A stretch of DNA of 32,713 nucleotides from UBA1259 sp964453915 (GTDB lineage Bacteria; Bacillota; Clostridia; Christensenellales; Borkfalkiaceae): positions 1-32,713 of the forward strand of contig CAYVPW010000013.1 of the NCBI GenBank assembly GCA_964453915.1, written 5' to 3'. This document shows, one piece after another, positions 32,620 to 32,713 of this stretch. The notes beneath the pieces were generated by a model. It saw only the letters and a program-made list of their open reading frames with translations. It was not told the origin of the DNA and did not search any database. The position numbers and the translations under genes were made by a program. Numbering within the stretch: the stretch's first letter is position 1; every line of letters starts with the position of its first letter.

Positions 32620-32713
32620 TTTTTCTTTCTCCTAAAACGCTTTTATTAAAGTATTTATTTTATTGACCGATATTTTGATTTTTATTCTTTTTTAATATAA
32701 ACAACTTTAAAAT

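Noticed and set aside
32620..32713. Sigma-F promoter before spoIIR
   Set aside because: GTTTA and a GGTCAATAAA segment occur but not at the right distance, and the -10 match is poor; the promoter may extend outside the window.
1..32713. CRISPR array, tRNA, rRNA, transposase, prophage or toxin-antitoxin system
   Set aside because: No regularly spaced repeats, RNA-gene cores or mobile-element proteins were visible; the XRE gene has no toxin partner beside it, since its neighbour is a large membrane protein.

Overview
The window is a continuous, low-GC, gene-dense piece of a spore-forming Firmicute, most likely an uncultured Clostridia lineage. The evidence is the classic Gram-positive dgt-dnaG-rpoD-trmK-nif3 macromolecular-synthesis operon, strong Shine-Dalgarno sites of the AAGGAG type, consensus sigma-A promoters, and sporulation or germination genes (spoIIR, sleB, ypeB) at the right edge. 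I see no tRNA, rRNA, CRISPR array, insertion sequence or phage gene, so this looks like core chromosome with a few accessory operons. The genus cannot be decided from the sequence alone.

Layout from left to right. (a) 258-6313, minus strand: dgt, dnaG, rpoD, trmK, a Nif3-like protein and a coiled-coil zinc-ribbon protein, closely packed and in places overlapping. (b) 6447-11233, minus: uvrB-uvrA, with a promoter whose -35 box lies inside the hairpin behind the next operon. (c) 11332-13372, minus: a small AbrB-like regulator translationally coupled to an ABC-2 type exporter (ATPase and permease), led by a near-ideal promoter and a palindrome touching the ribosome-binding site. (d) 13533-14689, plus: a PaaI-like thioesterase and a short collagen-like protein with a cysteine-rich N-terminus. 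(e) 14755-18505, minus: a four-gene coupled unit of small multidrug-export-family membrane protein, patatin-like lipase, secreted metallo-beta-lactamase-fold lipoprotein and glycerol-1-phosphate dehydrogenase. (f) 18604-19347, plus: a TtcA-family tRNA thiolation enzyme. (g) 19429-24677, minus: a divergent dxs, a membrane nucleotide-sugar dehydratase and two Wzz-like chain-length proteins, driven by a perfect TTGACA-N17-TATAAT promoter. (h) 24845-26574: a double zinc-ribbon membrane protein facing a small XRE repressor, with two matching 14-bp operators between them. (i) 26654-28429, minus: GTP-type PEP carboxykinase with codon use typical of high expression. (j) 28723-29739, plus: an unrecognised two-part protein. 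(k) 29840-32619, minus: spoIIR-sleB-ypeB, tightly coupled.

The most interesting regulatory logic is the XRE/zinc-ribbon pair, where one operator sits exactly between the -35 and -10 of the target promoter. The most interesting gene sets are the lipid-flavoured four-gene unit (e) and the overlapping spoIIR-sleB-ypeB cluster, which joins an early forespore signal to late germination genes. No single element can be declared a new system from sequence alone. Several start sites were moved from the longest possible frame because of visible ribosome-binding sites (zinc-ribbon protein, uvrA, sleB, membrane exporter).
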